A DNA stretch of 64,000 bases from Gracilaria gracilis (taxonomy: Eukaryota; Rhodophyta; Florideophyceae; Gracilariales; Gracilariaceae), in contig JARGSG010000024.1 in the NCBI GenBank assembly GCA_030374805.1, positions 372,001-436,000 of the forward strand, written 5' to 3'. The notes below the pieces were generated by a model. The model worked only from the letters and a program-made list of their open reading frames with translations, was not told the origin of the DNA and ran no database searches. Below, one piece after another: positions 38,130-48,042 of the stretch. The position numbers and the translations under genes were made by a program. Numbering within the stretch: position 1 is the stretch's first letter; every line of letters begins with the position of its first letter.

Positions 38130-39127
38130 AAGGTGGGTGCATTCACGGGGTGGTTCATTTCCTGTGTGGGCGATCCTAATTGTAGTTAATGTTAGAGCGT
38201 ATCGATTTTCGATTTGTACTGACAGGATGATAACTTGCTAACGTCTCCTAACTGGAAGATGATAATACTAATTTTGGCTGCTCTTTTCGCAGCACTGCCA
38301 CAAAAGCCTGGTAAAGGCTTTTAAGTGGTAAGACTCAGTTGAAGAGAACAGTGCCTTTAACGCATAGTGAATCAAGTAGTGCTGTGCTTCTAACTCTTGC
38401 TCATATTGCAGCGTACTTGTGTTTCTAGTACTCTTTCGGGCCATTTTCTAAAAATGTGCATTACTGACAGAACTCGACTATGTATGACTAACCTTACGAT
38501 GAGGTTGATGAGGCGCGGTGTTATCGGGACAGGTTGGGCTCTGGCCGCTGCTGCGATGTTACGTACGAGTGTCAAAAGCTTTTGAATTCATGGCCCGACG
38601 CGGAAGGCGAAAATAGACACAGAAGTGAACGAAAGACGCTCTGCCAGGCAAGAGCAGAGAGGGATAACTCAGGTGCGGCGCTGCAGAAGGGGATGCGTGC
38701 CGCCGCCACACGGCGGTACACAAGCTCGAAAAGCTGTTGTATTACCTTCTACAGTAACGCGCCGCACATGTGATGTGCGCGCACACATGTGGCCATCGAA
38801 ACGACGCGCCGTGCTGCGCGTCCATTGGCCGCTCGCGCACGCGTTTATATTTGCGCCAGATTTTAAGCGCGCTCGTCGCCAATCACGTCGCAGCGTGCGC
38901 AAAAACCCTGCGCGCATAATTTGCCAATCAACGGAGCACAAGCGCGGCCGACAGCGCGCCATTACAGCGCGCCACGCGCGCATGAGCGCATCGCGCGCGG
39001 AAGCGCTCGCCAACGTATGATAGAGCACGATGCCCATCTCGCGGCGGCGGTTGAGCAGCTGCCGCTGGCGGAGCACGTTGCCGCGCAGCGCCGTTCGGCC
39101 CCGCGCGTGCTCTCAGCCCGTCGCATC
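38130..39127. promoter_or_regulatory. Region upstream of the plastid translocator
   Basis: About 1 kb. A hairpin CCAC-AAAAGCC...GGCTTTT-AAGTGG lies at about 38297-38328. The half nearer the translocator is GCGC-rich and holds a 27-bp imperfect palindrome (38765-38791) and an AT patch TTTATATTT near 38844. Frames that run open from 38921 lack supporting homology before residue MSPTFVF. Confidence 0.45.
38765..38791. promoter_or_regulatory. 27-bp palindrome CACATGTG-n-CATGTG around a GCGC core
   Basis: Outer CACATGTG and CATGTG blocks flank a perfect 12-bp palindrome TGTGCGCGCACA. CACATG/CATGTG is an E-box-type half-site. A similar CACATG-ATGCG-CATGTG dyad lies upstream of the PA14/TIG gene, so a shared factor is possible but inferred. 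Confidence 0.5.
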
Positions 39128-40753
39128 ATGTCGCCCACTTTCGTCTTCTCGGCTGCGCCGCCCTTGTCGCTGCCGCCGGACCGCCGCGCTTCGCGCCGTT
39201 CAAAACCGCTGTGCACGCTGCGTAGACGCCCGCCTAGAGCGGCCGCCGTCGGCGCTGGCGCTGCGTCTGGCTCTGCGCAGCCTTCGGAGCCGCGTCGTCC
39301 GGACGACCTACGCGTGCCGCAGGGCGCTTCATCGCAGCCTGCTTCGTCGCAGCCTGCTTCGTCGCAGCCTGCTTCGTCGCAGCCTGCTTCGTCGCAGCCT
39401 GCTTCGTCGCAGCCTGCTTCAGACGCCGCTCAGCAACATTCTCATTCGGCTTCTTCTGATGACGCGGCCGTTTCGGATGTGCTTTCGTTCGCGCAGCTTT
39501 CGCAGCCCGCTATTAGTATAGATCCGGTGAAGAAGGTGCCCACGTCGCTCATTGATGCTTCGGGCGCTTTGCAGATTGACGACGGTTCGTTGCAGGCTGT
39601 CCCTGTGTTGCCGCGTCGATTGGTACGCCGTCGGAAGAAGCCTCTTGATATTGAATTTTTGAAACGCCAGTTGCGTTCTGGATTTGATACTGGCATCGGT
39701 GCGACAGTTGTGTTGATGCTCATGTTTGCAACATGGTATTGGGCAAATACTGCCTTTAACGTGTACAACAAACAGGTGTTGGAGCTGTTTCCATATCCAT
39801 TAACCTGCACTGTAGTGCAGTTTGCCGTCGCTGGTGCCGTCATGGCCGCTACTTGGCTCTTCAGGATGAAGAAACCGCCCAAGCTCAATTCCTTCTTGTT
39901 CAAGGCTGCCTTGCCGCTGGCATGTTTACACGCCGTTGGCTTTATGCTCACAAACATGTCGCTTGGAAAGGTGTCCGTCGCCTTCACACACACAGTCAAG
40001 AGTACGGAGCCGTTTTTCTCCGTCGCGCTCACGCCATCAATACTTGGAGATGTTCCTACGTGGGGTATTCTTGCATCGCTTTTCCCAATTGTTGCTGGAG
40101 TCGGACTGGCTTCTGTGGCAGACGCATCTTTTAATTGGATTGGCTTTCTCGCCGCGGTAGGCAGCAACTTGGCGCTGCAAGGTCGAAACATTCTTTCAAA
40201 ACGGCTCATGGATGTTGGTGACAAGAACAATAATCCAAAACGAAAACTTCAGAAGCCCATGTCAAGAGAAGAGGAAGATACGCTCATGTCACTTGACAAC
40301 GTCAATCTGTTCTCAGCAATGTCCATCCTTGCGTTTTTTGTACTACTTCCCGTCAGTTTGTTGTGGGAAGGGGTGCCTCTTTTTGGAGCAGCTTTAGCAC
40401 TACCTGCAGGACTACCCGCCGCGCGTTTGTACACCATGCTTATCATGGGCGGAATCTGCAGATGTGTGGACGTCTTAATTAGTTACATGATTCTTAAGCG
40501 AGTTAGTGCAGTTACTCATTCGGTCGGAAACTGCGTGAAGAGGGCTGTGGTTATAGTGGCTTCAATTTTCTTCTTCAAAACCAAGGTGACTATTCTCAGC
40601 ATCGTCGGTACCACAATGGCTCTTCTCGGTGTCTTGTTTTACTCGCTGATCGTTTCCGCCTGTAAGCAGAACAGCTTTGGTCCGGATTCTCCATTTTGCA
40701 AACCAATTTATGAAATTGATGAGCTAGAACTGACGGAAGGAGGTGGTATTTAG
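39128..40753 (+). CDS. Plastid sugar-phosphate/phosphate translocator (pPT family)
   Basis: A 541-residue protein from ATG 39128 (MSPTFVFSAAPPLSL). Residues 1 to about 185 are a long, serine/arginine-rich, transit-peptide-like and low-complexity extension, including six tandem SQPAS units (about 67-97). The transporter (about 187-520) has the family signatures WYWANTAFNVYNKQVLE, AFTHTVKSTEPFFSV and SVGNCVKRAVVIVASIFFF. The conserved Lys in HTVK and the Lys-Arg pair in CVKR match the phosphate-binding residues of triose-phosphate translocators. The family exchanges triose phosphate, PEP, glucose-6-P or xylulose-5-P for phosphate across the inner plastid envelope. Sequence alone does not fix the substrate. 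An acidic insertion (about 365-395, NNPKRKLQKPMSREEED) lengthens one loop. Confidence 0.92.
   Translation: MSPTFVFSAAPPLSLPPDRRASRRSKPLCTLRRRPPRAAAVGAGAASGSAQPSEPRRPDDLRVPQGASSQPASSQPASSQPASSQPASSQPASSQPASDAAQQHSHSASSDDAAVSDVLSFAQLSQPAISIDPVKKVPTSLIDASGALQIDDGSLQAVPVLPRRLVRRRKKPLDIEFLKRQLRSGFDTGIGATVVLMLMFATWYWANTAFNVYNKQVLELFPYPLTCTVVQFAVAGAVMAATWLFRMKKPPKLNSFLFKAALPLACLHAVGFMLTNMSLGKVSVAFTHTVKSTEPFFSVALTPSILGDVPTWGILASLFPIVAGVGLASVADASFNWIGFLAAVGSNLALQGRNILSKRLMDVGDKNNNPKRKLQKPMSREEEDTLMSLDNVNLFSAMSILAFFVLLPVSLLWEGVPLFGAALALPAGLPAARLYTMLIMGGICRCVDVLISYMILKRVSAVTHSVGNCVKRAVVIVASIFFFKTKVTILSIVGTTMALLGVLFYSLIVSACKQNSFGPDSPFCKPIYEIDELELTEGGGI
39326..39415. repeat. 15-bp coding minisatellite, six units (SQPAS)
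   Basis: Six tandem copies of GCTTCGTCGCAGCCT. Only the first differs, by one synonymous base. This near identity points to recent expansion by slippage. Because the unit is a multiple of three, copy number can vary without loss of frame. Confidence 0.95.
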
Positions 40754-41867
40754 ACCGTGTCTTCGGGGAATGGTTGCTTCGGATGGCGTTTTCATACAGG
40801 CAGGTTTCTTGAGGTAAATGCGTTTGTACAGCCTCTGAAGTGCCTCCTGTCAAACCATTAATCTTGTCTTTCGACAGCCAGTTGCCGCTGGTTCGTCGCT
40901 TGAGAAGCGCCGTGGCTTGCACACTAAAATCGTTTCATGGCATCAAGTGAAGGACGTCTATGAACCCCATCATAGAATTCAGTGCTTGGTGCCGTGTCTG
41001 TATGCAACGTTGAAGCACTGAGCTCTTGCAGTTGGAAGAACAACGTCAGGAGTGATCAGGCCGGGCAGTTTGCACACCCGAATGGCATTAGCGAATTCAG
41101 CAAAGAGTAGCCCTTCTATGCTGAGTAGTGTTTAGTATGAAGCCAAAAGTTTGTACTTGTACATATGATTAGATGCATTAACGACTTGTGACTCCATGAC
41201 GAACGATAGTCAAGGACATTTGGGTCACGTTGTACCCTTGAATTGAGTTTTGGTACGAATAAACAGTGTGACGAGATCATACTATCTCCCTTGCGGAAGG
41301 AGCTTTTGTTCCCATGGGGTACGGCCACCCCCGCGTACAGTTTGAGCCAATTGGGCTCAGGGGAGACACTATCTCATGATACATGATGCCTTACCTTGTG
41401 CAGGGGGGAGACTTTTCATATATTGAGATCAAATGCTTTACTTGTGGCTATAGCTGTAGCGAATGTGGCACGTGGTGAAAGCATGAGGCTGATCATCACA
41501 ATTGGACACATACTCGAACGTTGTCGAGGGTAAGAGCGACACTTTTGCGTGTTGGGCGCAAACGGTGCGCACGAAATTGGTGGGGCGTTATCCGGTCGTA
41601 GATATGTTGTTGGTGTAACCCACCAGCTTGAATAATGAAGCTTCTCACAAACTGGCGTTTTATAGAGTGGCTGTACAGTATACTGTATGCATGAAACAGT
41701 GTGCGGGGAACAAAAAAGCGGTGACGCGTAGCGTGGAGGTGCAAGACGAGGCAGATCAACGAAGCGAGCTCAGGTGCGGAAAGCACCCACCGGTTCAGCG
41801 CTGACCAGACGAAAGTGGTGGCACGTAGCGCAAGAGCAAGCGCTACACCATCGGTATGTTTGACCTC
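40754..41867. other. Convergent intergenic region
   Basis: About 1.1 kb between the translocator and the DnaJ-type zinc-finger gene. No gene, tRNA or clear repeat is seen. Composition is less GC-rich than in the flanking genes. Confidence 0.45.
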
Positions 41868-42233
41868 TCAATCATCAAAATGCACCGGAGGCAGCGTTCC
41901 CGGTTCTCCACACTCCGGGCAGCACACATTACCGCGGCCCTCGCACACATGGCAAGTTCGCCAGTCCGTGGGCCCGTCAAGCTTAATGAAGCCGAACGCA
42001 TTGCAAAGCGAGCACGGCAACGTCTCGGTGCCCAGACAAACGCTGCACTGGCCGGAGGGCTGGTCAGACTCGGGCTCGTTCGGGGGCGAGCGCTCCGAGC
42101 GCGCGGGAGGTTGCGAGGCACGCGACGGCGGATTGGCGAGACACACGGCGCGACAGCCGCAAAGCAGCGCGCGGCGCGGCGGGCGCGGAAGCGCCGGCAC
42201 ACGCGCCACAAACGTCAGCGCGCGACGAGACAT
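41868..42233 (-). CDS. Small DnaJ-type zinc-finger protein, probably plastid targeted
   Basis: A 121-residue protein from ATG 42233 (MSRRALTFVARVPALPRPPR). An in-frame ATG at 42281 would add 16 residues. The first 50 or so residues are basic, serine/proline-rich and without acids, like a plastid transit peptide. The C-terminal half has four CxxC pairs, CSVCLGTE, CSLCNAFG, CHVCEGRG and CPECGEPG, in the spacing of the DnaJ cysteine-rich (two-zinc) domain but without a J domain. Such stand-alone domains act as plastid assembly chaperones or thiol-disulfide factors (BSD2, LQY1, PSA2 types). Which one this is cannot be told. It is divergent with the KDM1-like gene. Confidence 0.75.
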   Translation of the reverse strand: MSRRALTFVARVPALPRPPRRALLCGCRAVCLANPPSRASQPPARSERSPPNEPESDQPSGQCSVCLGTETLPCSLCNAFGFIKLDGPTDWRTCHVCEGRGNVCCPECGEPGTLPPVHFDD

Positions 42234-42604
42234 GGCGCCGAGATGGCGCCCGAACTGCAGCAGCAACGGCGACGGGCCCAACAGCGCCGAAACGGCGACA
42301 TGTGAGATGTGAGCAGCTGCGGCAGCTGCACACGCCCATGGGCCATCGGCAGAGAGCAGCTCCGGCCGCCGGACAGTCCGGCGCTTCTACAACGCCGCCG
42401 CACGTGTCCACGTTGATCCGTCTCTTGCCGCTAGCGGCAGACGCGCGCATGGGCCATGCGGCATGGCATGTTAAACGCTTCCCCCCTCCCAACCACCGTG
42501 GACGTCAAGGCGCATGCTCGCTGCAACCGTCGTCTTCCGCGCCACCGCACGTTGAGTCGTGCGTCGCAAAGTCGCCCGTCGTCTACGCCCGCGATCGTTC
42601 GCCC
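42234..42604. promoter_or_regulatory. Divergent region, DnaJ-ZnF / KDM1-like
   Basis: About 370 bp of GC-rich DNA. The KDM1 frame is open from 42302, with ATGs at 42302 and 42449, but the translation before MSPVASSS has no conserved character. This makes a long protein extension less likely. Confidence 0.45.
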
Positions 42605-45600
42605 ATGTCACCCGTCGCATCGTCCAGTGCCACCGCGCAGCCCGCGCCTCGCGTCATCGTCGTTGGCGCCGGCGTGGCTGGCCTGTCGTGCGCTCAGGAG
42701 CTGGTCAGCTCCGCACCTGACGTGGACGTCGTCGTGCTCGAGGCCAGAAGTCGCGTCGGTGGCCGTATCTTCACGCATTGGCTTAACGCGGATGAGCCTT
42801 CCGCAGCGTTACATCAAGCTTCTCCGCCAAATGCCGCTCTGACTGTCGCGCACCAGCCTGACCACACTTCGGTTGCCACCGCCGTCGTAGATGCTTCCAA
42901 CGCTGCCAGCCCCGTTCCCGCGCTCAGCAGCGCTTCCTCGCAGTTCAACGACGTTGCTCCGCTTAACCACACCCCTCAGCAGCCGTGGTATGCTTCTGTG
43001 CAGCTCAACCAGGATGGCACTCTGTCGCCTTCCTTCCCGCAACCCAAGACTACGTCGAGCGACTCGCAGTCCGACAGTAACTCCCCCTCCGCTTCTCCAT
43101 ATCGACATGCATTTTTGGACCTCGTCAGCGGCGCGGTCGAGCCGGATCGAACATCGCCCAATGGCTGTCCACGCTTGAGTGTTGACATTGGTGCGTCCAT
43201 CATGCACGGATGCGCTGACGAAAACCAGCTTGTCTTCAAGCGCGCCATACAGACCGGCATTCGCGCACCCATCGTCGCTGGCGGCAGCTTCTACGAGAGC
43301 ACAGAACATGCACTGTGGTACGATGACAGCACCGGTCATCGAATCCCCACGGAGACCGTAGTAGAAATGCATAATATCTTTTTCATGGCCAGCCGTTACA
43401 TGGCCGCTGTCGCTTCCCGAAGCGATGATGGTGTGGGCGACATGCAGTCCATCTTCGACTGTGGCGTTCAGTACGTCACTGAGCATATGGACAACCGCCA
43501 GCTCAACCCCATGGAGCTTGCTGTTCTCAAAAAGATTTGCGCTCGAAGCGTTGGTTATTGCTCTCCAATGTCTGACATGGCGCTAATGCAGGCGAGTGCG
43601 GGTATGGAGAAAGCCGGCACAGATGCTCATATTGGAATACCATATGAAGAAGATGATCCTCCATTTCCCGGCGAGATCCCTTCAATGACTACAGCTAGCA
43701 TCAAACACCAAGCGAACCGTTTCAATAGAGCTATTGCCGGAACGCAGAAGATACCAGCCAATATGAAAGCGAGCAAGAAAGGCGGAGCAGGAGATCGAAT
43801 CGTACTAGATGGATATACACCGTTTTTGATAGACTGGCTAAAACGGGACCTCGATATTCGTTTGAAACAATCTGTGTGTAGCGTTACCAAAGCAATCAAG
43901 CCTCATGTAGACCCTGTCCTTGCAATGGGGCGACATCACGTCGCAGGTAATCCAAACAAGCCAGCGAAGAGAGCTAGAACACATACTTTGCCGAACTGGG
44001 ACGCAGATCCAGAGGTCGCTCAGAGAACCATTCTCGTCACCACACGCTCTGGTGAGGTGCATCAGGGTGATTTTGTTGTCATTGCGATTCCTCTGGGTGT
44101 ATTGCGAAACGAAAATGAGGAGAGCTCGGTATCTTTTTCGCCTGCGTTGTCTCTGGAGAAGCAAGAGGCTATTCGAGGCATGGGGATGGGTGTCCACAAC
44201 AAAGTAGTGCTGCGGTTTCGAGAGGAAGATATTTTCTGGCCTCCAAAGGTCCCCCAACTGAATTGTCTTGATCCTCGATTTCAATTCTTCAACATGCATT
44301 GCTATGGAAAGGTAGGCACCATACTCGTACATGTCTTCTGCGAGAGTGGTTTCGCAAACCGTTTCTGGGACCTTACGGATGAAGGTGTGCTTGCCGAAGT
44401 GCTTGCCGTGCTCGGCGGTATGTTTTGTTCCCCGTCTGAAAACGGTACAATCAAACCATCATCGAATGCAACAGGACCCGGAACACAAGTCGCAGCAAAT
44501 GCGATGGCCAAACGTCGTATTGCGCGAATGCTCAACATATGTGAGAACTGTATGCGTCCTTTGGAGCCTGTCAATGCAGATACAGGCGCTCCAAGCGTGG
44601 ATCCTGCATCGTGTCAAAACTGCGGTTTCATCGTCCAGGAAGATGATAGTCAAACCGCCACTAAGCGGCCAGAGCGTATGACTAGATCTCGAGAACGGGC
44701 AAAGGAGATGCGGCAGGATAACGAATTTGAATCCAATATACTAACTGGGAGCGAAGAGGAAATCTTTCCGCCCCCGAAACGCTTCACATGGCAAACGTTT
44801 CCAGCGCCTGTAGAGTACCTTGTCACTAGATGGGAAGAAGACCCGTTTGCTCTGGGGTCATATTCGTACATGCCATGCGGCAGCGATTGGAACATGATAG
44901 ACCATGTGAGCGCTCCTGAGCCAGGCGGGTTCCCGAAACCTTACATCTTTTTTGCAGGAGAGCATTGTAGTGAGATGGGTTGGCAATGTGTCCATGGTGC
45001 TTACGAGACCGGGATTCGAGCAGCAAAACAAATATTGGCTTGTCTTCGAGGTGAGCCATTAAATGAACCTCTGCATGATGCTGCCAAGCAAGGCAATCTC
45101 GTAGCGGACTCACAGCTTACCAAAGTCGGAGGAGCATCTGACTCGTTCTGGACTCCGGAAAGAGAAAAGGCACTCACAAGGGGTTTGATAGGTTACTCTG
45201 ACGTGTACGGCAACTTCGGTGATATCATTGATGAAATCTCGTACGCCCTACAGTCATTCAAGAAAGAGCCCACTCAGCTGACGAGAGAGGAAATCCGACA
45301 GCTTATTCTGGAGCGGATCAACGAGAGAGTGGAAGAGCATGAACCGGAGGCGACGGCGTTCATGAGGTTCCATCGAGACGAGGAACGCCATCACATTGAG
45401 ATCTTCCCAAAACCATTCCACGAAGTTCAGAAGCGACCAAGACTAGTTGGGCTCAATGGAATGAAGTTGAAGGAACGGTATGCAGGAGAGATCATTCGTG
45501 AACTGCGGAGTTACGCCAAGCCCGTCTTCGAAAACCAAATATCCTATCGGGAAACGTTACGGAAAATCGCGCTGGTCATATACAAAAAGGATGGAGGTCT

Positions 45601-45712
45601 TATGACAAAGAGGTGCTTATCAGAGTATTTGAGGACCCAGGAGTTTGGAACAGGACCTCAGAAAGAGCTTTTCCTAGCGAAGTACTTACCCGGAATGCAG
45701 AATAAACAATAG
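42605..45712 (+). CDS. KDM1/LSD1-like flavin amine oxidase
   Basis: A 1035-residue protein from ATG 42605. The FAD-binding dinucleotide fold starts at once: PRVIVVGAGVAGLSCAQEL (about 16-34), then VVLEARSRVGGRIFT. A low-complexity insertion of about 110 residues follows, then VDIGASIMHGCADEN, VLDGYTPFLIDWL, VVIAIPLGVLRNE and GMGVHNKVVLRF. The last of these has the lysine expected near flavin N5 in LSD1-type demethylases. The C-terminal FAD motif is PYIFFAGEHCSEMGWQCVHGAYETGIRAA. Two features are odd: neither SWIRM nor Tower is visible, and a CENC...CQNC zinc-ribbon-like insert interrupts the substrate half (about 645-675). After the oxidase comes a 220-residue tail with a SANT-like FWTPEREKALTRGLIGYSDVYG segment. 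A nuclear histone-lysine demethylase role is likely, but a polyamine-oxidase-like role is not excluded. Confidence 0.82.
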   Translation: MSPVASSSATAQPAPRVIVVGAGVAGLSCAQELVSSAPDVDVVVLEARSRVGGRIFTHWLNADEPSAALHQASPPNAALTVAHQPDHTSVATAVVDASNAASPVPALSSASSQFNDVAPLNHTPQQPWYASVQLNQDGTLSPSFPQPKTTSSDSQSDSNSPSASPYRHAFLDLVSGAVEPDRTSPNGCPRLSVDIGASIMHGCADENQLVFKRAIQTGIRAPIVAGGSFYESTEHALWYDDSTGHRIPTETVVEMHNIFFMASRYMAAVASRSDDGVGDMQSIFDCGVQYVTEHMDNRQLNPMELAVLKKICARSVGYCSPMSDMALMQASAGMEKAGTDAHIGIPYEEDDPPFPGEIPSMTTASIKHQANRFNRAIAGTQKIPANMKASKKGGAGDRIVLDGYTPFLIDWLKRDLDIRLKQSVCSVTKAIKPHVDPVLAMGRHHVAGNPNKPAKRARTHTLPNWDADPEVAQRTILVTTRSGEVHQGDFVVIAIPLGVLRNENEESSVSFSPALSLEKQEAIRGMGMGVHNKVVLRFREEDIFWPPKVPQLNCLDPRFQFFNMHCYGKVGTILVHVFCESGFANRFWDLTDEGVLAEVLAVLGGMFCSPSENGTIKPSSNATGPGTQVAANAMAKRRIARMLNICENCMRPLEPVNADTGAPSVDPASCQNCGFIVQEDDSQTATKRPERMTRSRERAKEMRQDNEFESNILTGSEEEIFPPPKRFTWQTFPAPVEYLVTRWEEDPFALGSYSYMPCGSDWNMIDHVSAPEPGGFPKPYIFFAGEHCSEMGWQCVHGAYETGIRAAKQILACLRGEPLNEPLHDAAKQGNLVADSQLTKVGGASDSFWTPEREKALTRGLIGYSDVYGNFGDIIDEISYALQSFKKEPTQLTREEIRQLILERINERVEEHEPEATAFMRFHRDEERHHIEIFPKPFHEVQKRPRLVGLNGMKLKERYAGEIIRELRSYAKPVFENQISYRETLRKIALVIYKKDGGLMTKRCLSEYLRTQEFGTGPQKELFLAKYLPGMQNKQ

Positions 45713-46265
45713 TCTTCACGATCAGGGGCGGTCAGCGAACTGCCACGAGAGAGTTGGGTGACCCCATGCATCAACTCAGTAATCCGTAGTATTGCTTCTC
45801 GAGGCTTCATAAGGATTATGCTCGGAACGGTAGTATCTCCCGTCGCTTCGCCTCCGGCGCCGCACTCCAAGCTTTCCACCCAACTGAGACCAGGAGCGCA
45901 CAGGCTGCGACAGTCAAACTTTGAGGTTCTCGCTTTGAGCCGTTCTCAAACACCGTGTGTGATCGCAGAACAGCTTCAAACCTGGCCCTGGTGGTACTGT
46001 ACTTGCGTTCTTGACGGCCGTCTGTGGGGTTGCGAATTGAAACTCTTGTGTTATCGCTGCTCTGCGGCCTGTGCACGGTCGAAAATGAGTACAGTGCAGA
46101 CCGTCGTCCTTTGCGAGTCCTGGAAACGGTACAGTGTACCGTTGTGCACAGCAGGCGGGAGTGTTGGCCCCTTTCACAGACAGAGTGTGCGTCTACAAGA
46201 AAAGGGAGGCAGTGTAGAACCACACTCAATCATCGGACTTAGGGCGCCACACCCAAAATAAACAG

Positions 46266-46290
46266 ACGTCTCTCTCTCTCTCTCTCTCTC
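46266..46290. repeat. (CT)n microsatellite
   Basis: A run of about eleven TC units. The same dinucleotide recurs at 48902-48919 in this gene-poor stretch. Confidence 0.9.
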
Positions 46291-48011
46291 AGGCTTGCAC
46301 GCTCTTCTCTCCTCCCCAGCCCGCTCAGTCTAATCTTTCTTGGCAATCTCCTGCTACGCAACTCAGGCGTATCACCAAGTGACATATTGACCGTCGCAAA
46401 CCCATCCAAATACCAAACAGAAGAACAACATCAACAAACTCAGTGATCTATGTTGCTTTCCAGCTCTGAGTCGAACGATGTCATGCACCGAAAATCATCC
46501 CGGTCATATCTAGTCACACGTTTACATGTGACTTCTCCTGACAACTCTCACAAGGTCCTTCGTCTGCTACGGAGACTCTTAGCCTCAGCTCCTTCACCTA
46601 GCAACCATCTCCATCAGTCTCTTCATCCGCTGATTAGAACGAGCAAAGAACTTCTATCGCAGTACTAAATCGAGAAACGCAACGACCGAAGTCATGATGA
46701 TCAGGAAAAAGAAACAGTCTGCAAACATCTTGACCTGGCCAGACTGTACTCCTGTATTGCCTTCGAGCGAAATCTTCTCTGGCTCAGAGTCAACAAACGC
46801 GTCCTACTCTCCTTCATCAGGTTCATCGATGAAGTGAGGCGAATCAAAGGAAGCTTTTCCTGATGATGATTCCAGATACAAAGGTAATCGTTGAGCAAAA
46901 TAAATGTGCGGAACTTAATATTGAGACTCTGCTTAACGGTGATTACCCTGGGACTTTCATGATACACTTTCGGGACGTCGAAAGACGTCACCGAAAGTTT
47001 GCTTCTGAGGTTTTTTCGTTGAATCTCTTGCTCTCTGTCGAGATCTCTATTTTGTTTTTTGGCCATGGAAAGCTCTGGTGAGTAAGATGAATTCCTAGAT
47101 GCACTGGACAGGGAGGTATCTGTCTTCTCAGCTTCTATGAAAGTACTATGAACTGCTATCGTGCTTATTTCGTTCCTAGAAACCCCATTACACTTGGTTT
47201 GGTTTGCAATGAAGACAAGTTATGGGAGATAAAATTCCTCAAGAACACAACTCGTTCTTGCGCACATTTCACTCAGATTCTTTTCATTCACCGCGCCATT
47301 GGCGACCTGTCCGGATAAGCCTTGGGATCTCCTTTCGACATCGAAGAGCTCGTAAATGGTGCAATCTCCAGCTCATCAGGTGAAACTGATAGAAATATTT
47401 CAAGCTCTTTTCAGTGAAGTAATGAGGATGACGTCGCACTCCCATCTCTGTCTGATACAGTATCAGTGATACTGATACTTTGTAACATGTGTCATCTAAC
47501 TTGTTAAAGTCATGAGAAGGAGAGAAAACTTCCTCCCTGGGGGCTCTGCACACAACATGAACTCTGGTAGCAGTTGAACCATACGAGGAGAATTACAACA
47601 CTCTGTTCCCTCACAGCCCTGGCACTCCGCAATGAAGCTTGGAGATACCTTTCCATTCACGCACACGGACTCGATTCGTCCCTTCTTGAGAGTCTTAAGT
47701 CTTTGGTGTTTCATGAATGTGATTCTGAATATCAAAAGATTCATTGCTCTCTCCAACGTCTTTCTTGCCCAGAAGGGTCTCGTCGTTCGCCTGAGGAAAA
47801 CAGAGGGTATCTTCTTTCTTTCCCTCGTGGTCGTTCGGAAAGACCTTACCCAAACAGGGTATCTTTCTGACAAGACGAGGCTCTTCCTCCCGTCCTTCTT
47901 GGGCATATCGATGAAAGCAGCTTTCGCGACGATACCTTCCTTGAAATCTCATGTTCAATAACGGGGCCTTTTTGCGCATCTCCTCCTCAAGTTCATTCTT
48001 GTAGCCATTTC

Positions 48012-48042
48012 TTTTTTTTTTTTGGGGGGGGGGGGGGGGGGG
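48012..48042. repeat. T12-G19 homopolymer junction
   Basis: Twelve T followed directly by nineteen G. A separate run of about fourteen C lies at 48808-48821. A G19 tract could form a G-quadruplex. Length may be unreliable in sequencing. Confidence 0.9.

Noticed and set aside
38921-39127. N-terminal extension of the translocator upstream of ATG 39128
   Set aside because: The frame is open, but the composition reflects GCGC-rich DNA and the transit-like sequence begins well at MSPTFVF. Treated as leader.
39326-39415. CRISPR-like direct repeats
   Set aside because: The units are contiguous 15-mers without spacers, inside a coding frame. There is no CRISPR array in the window.
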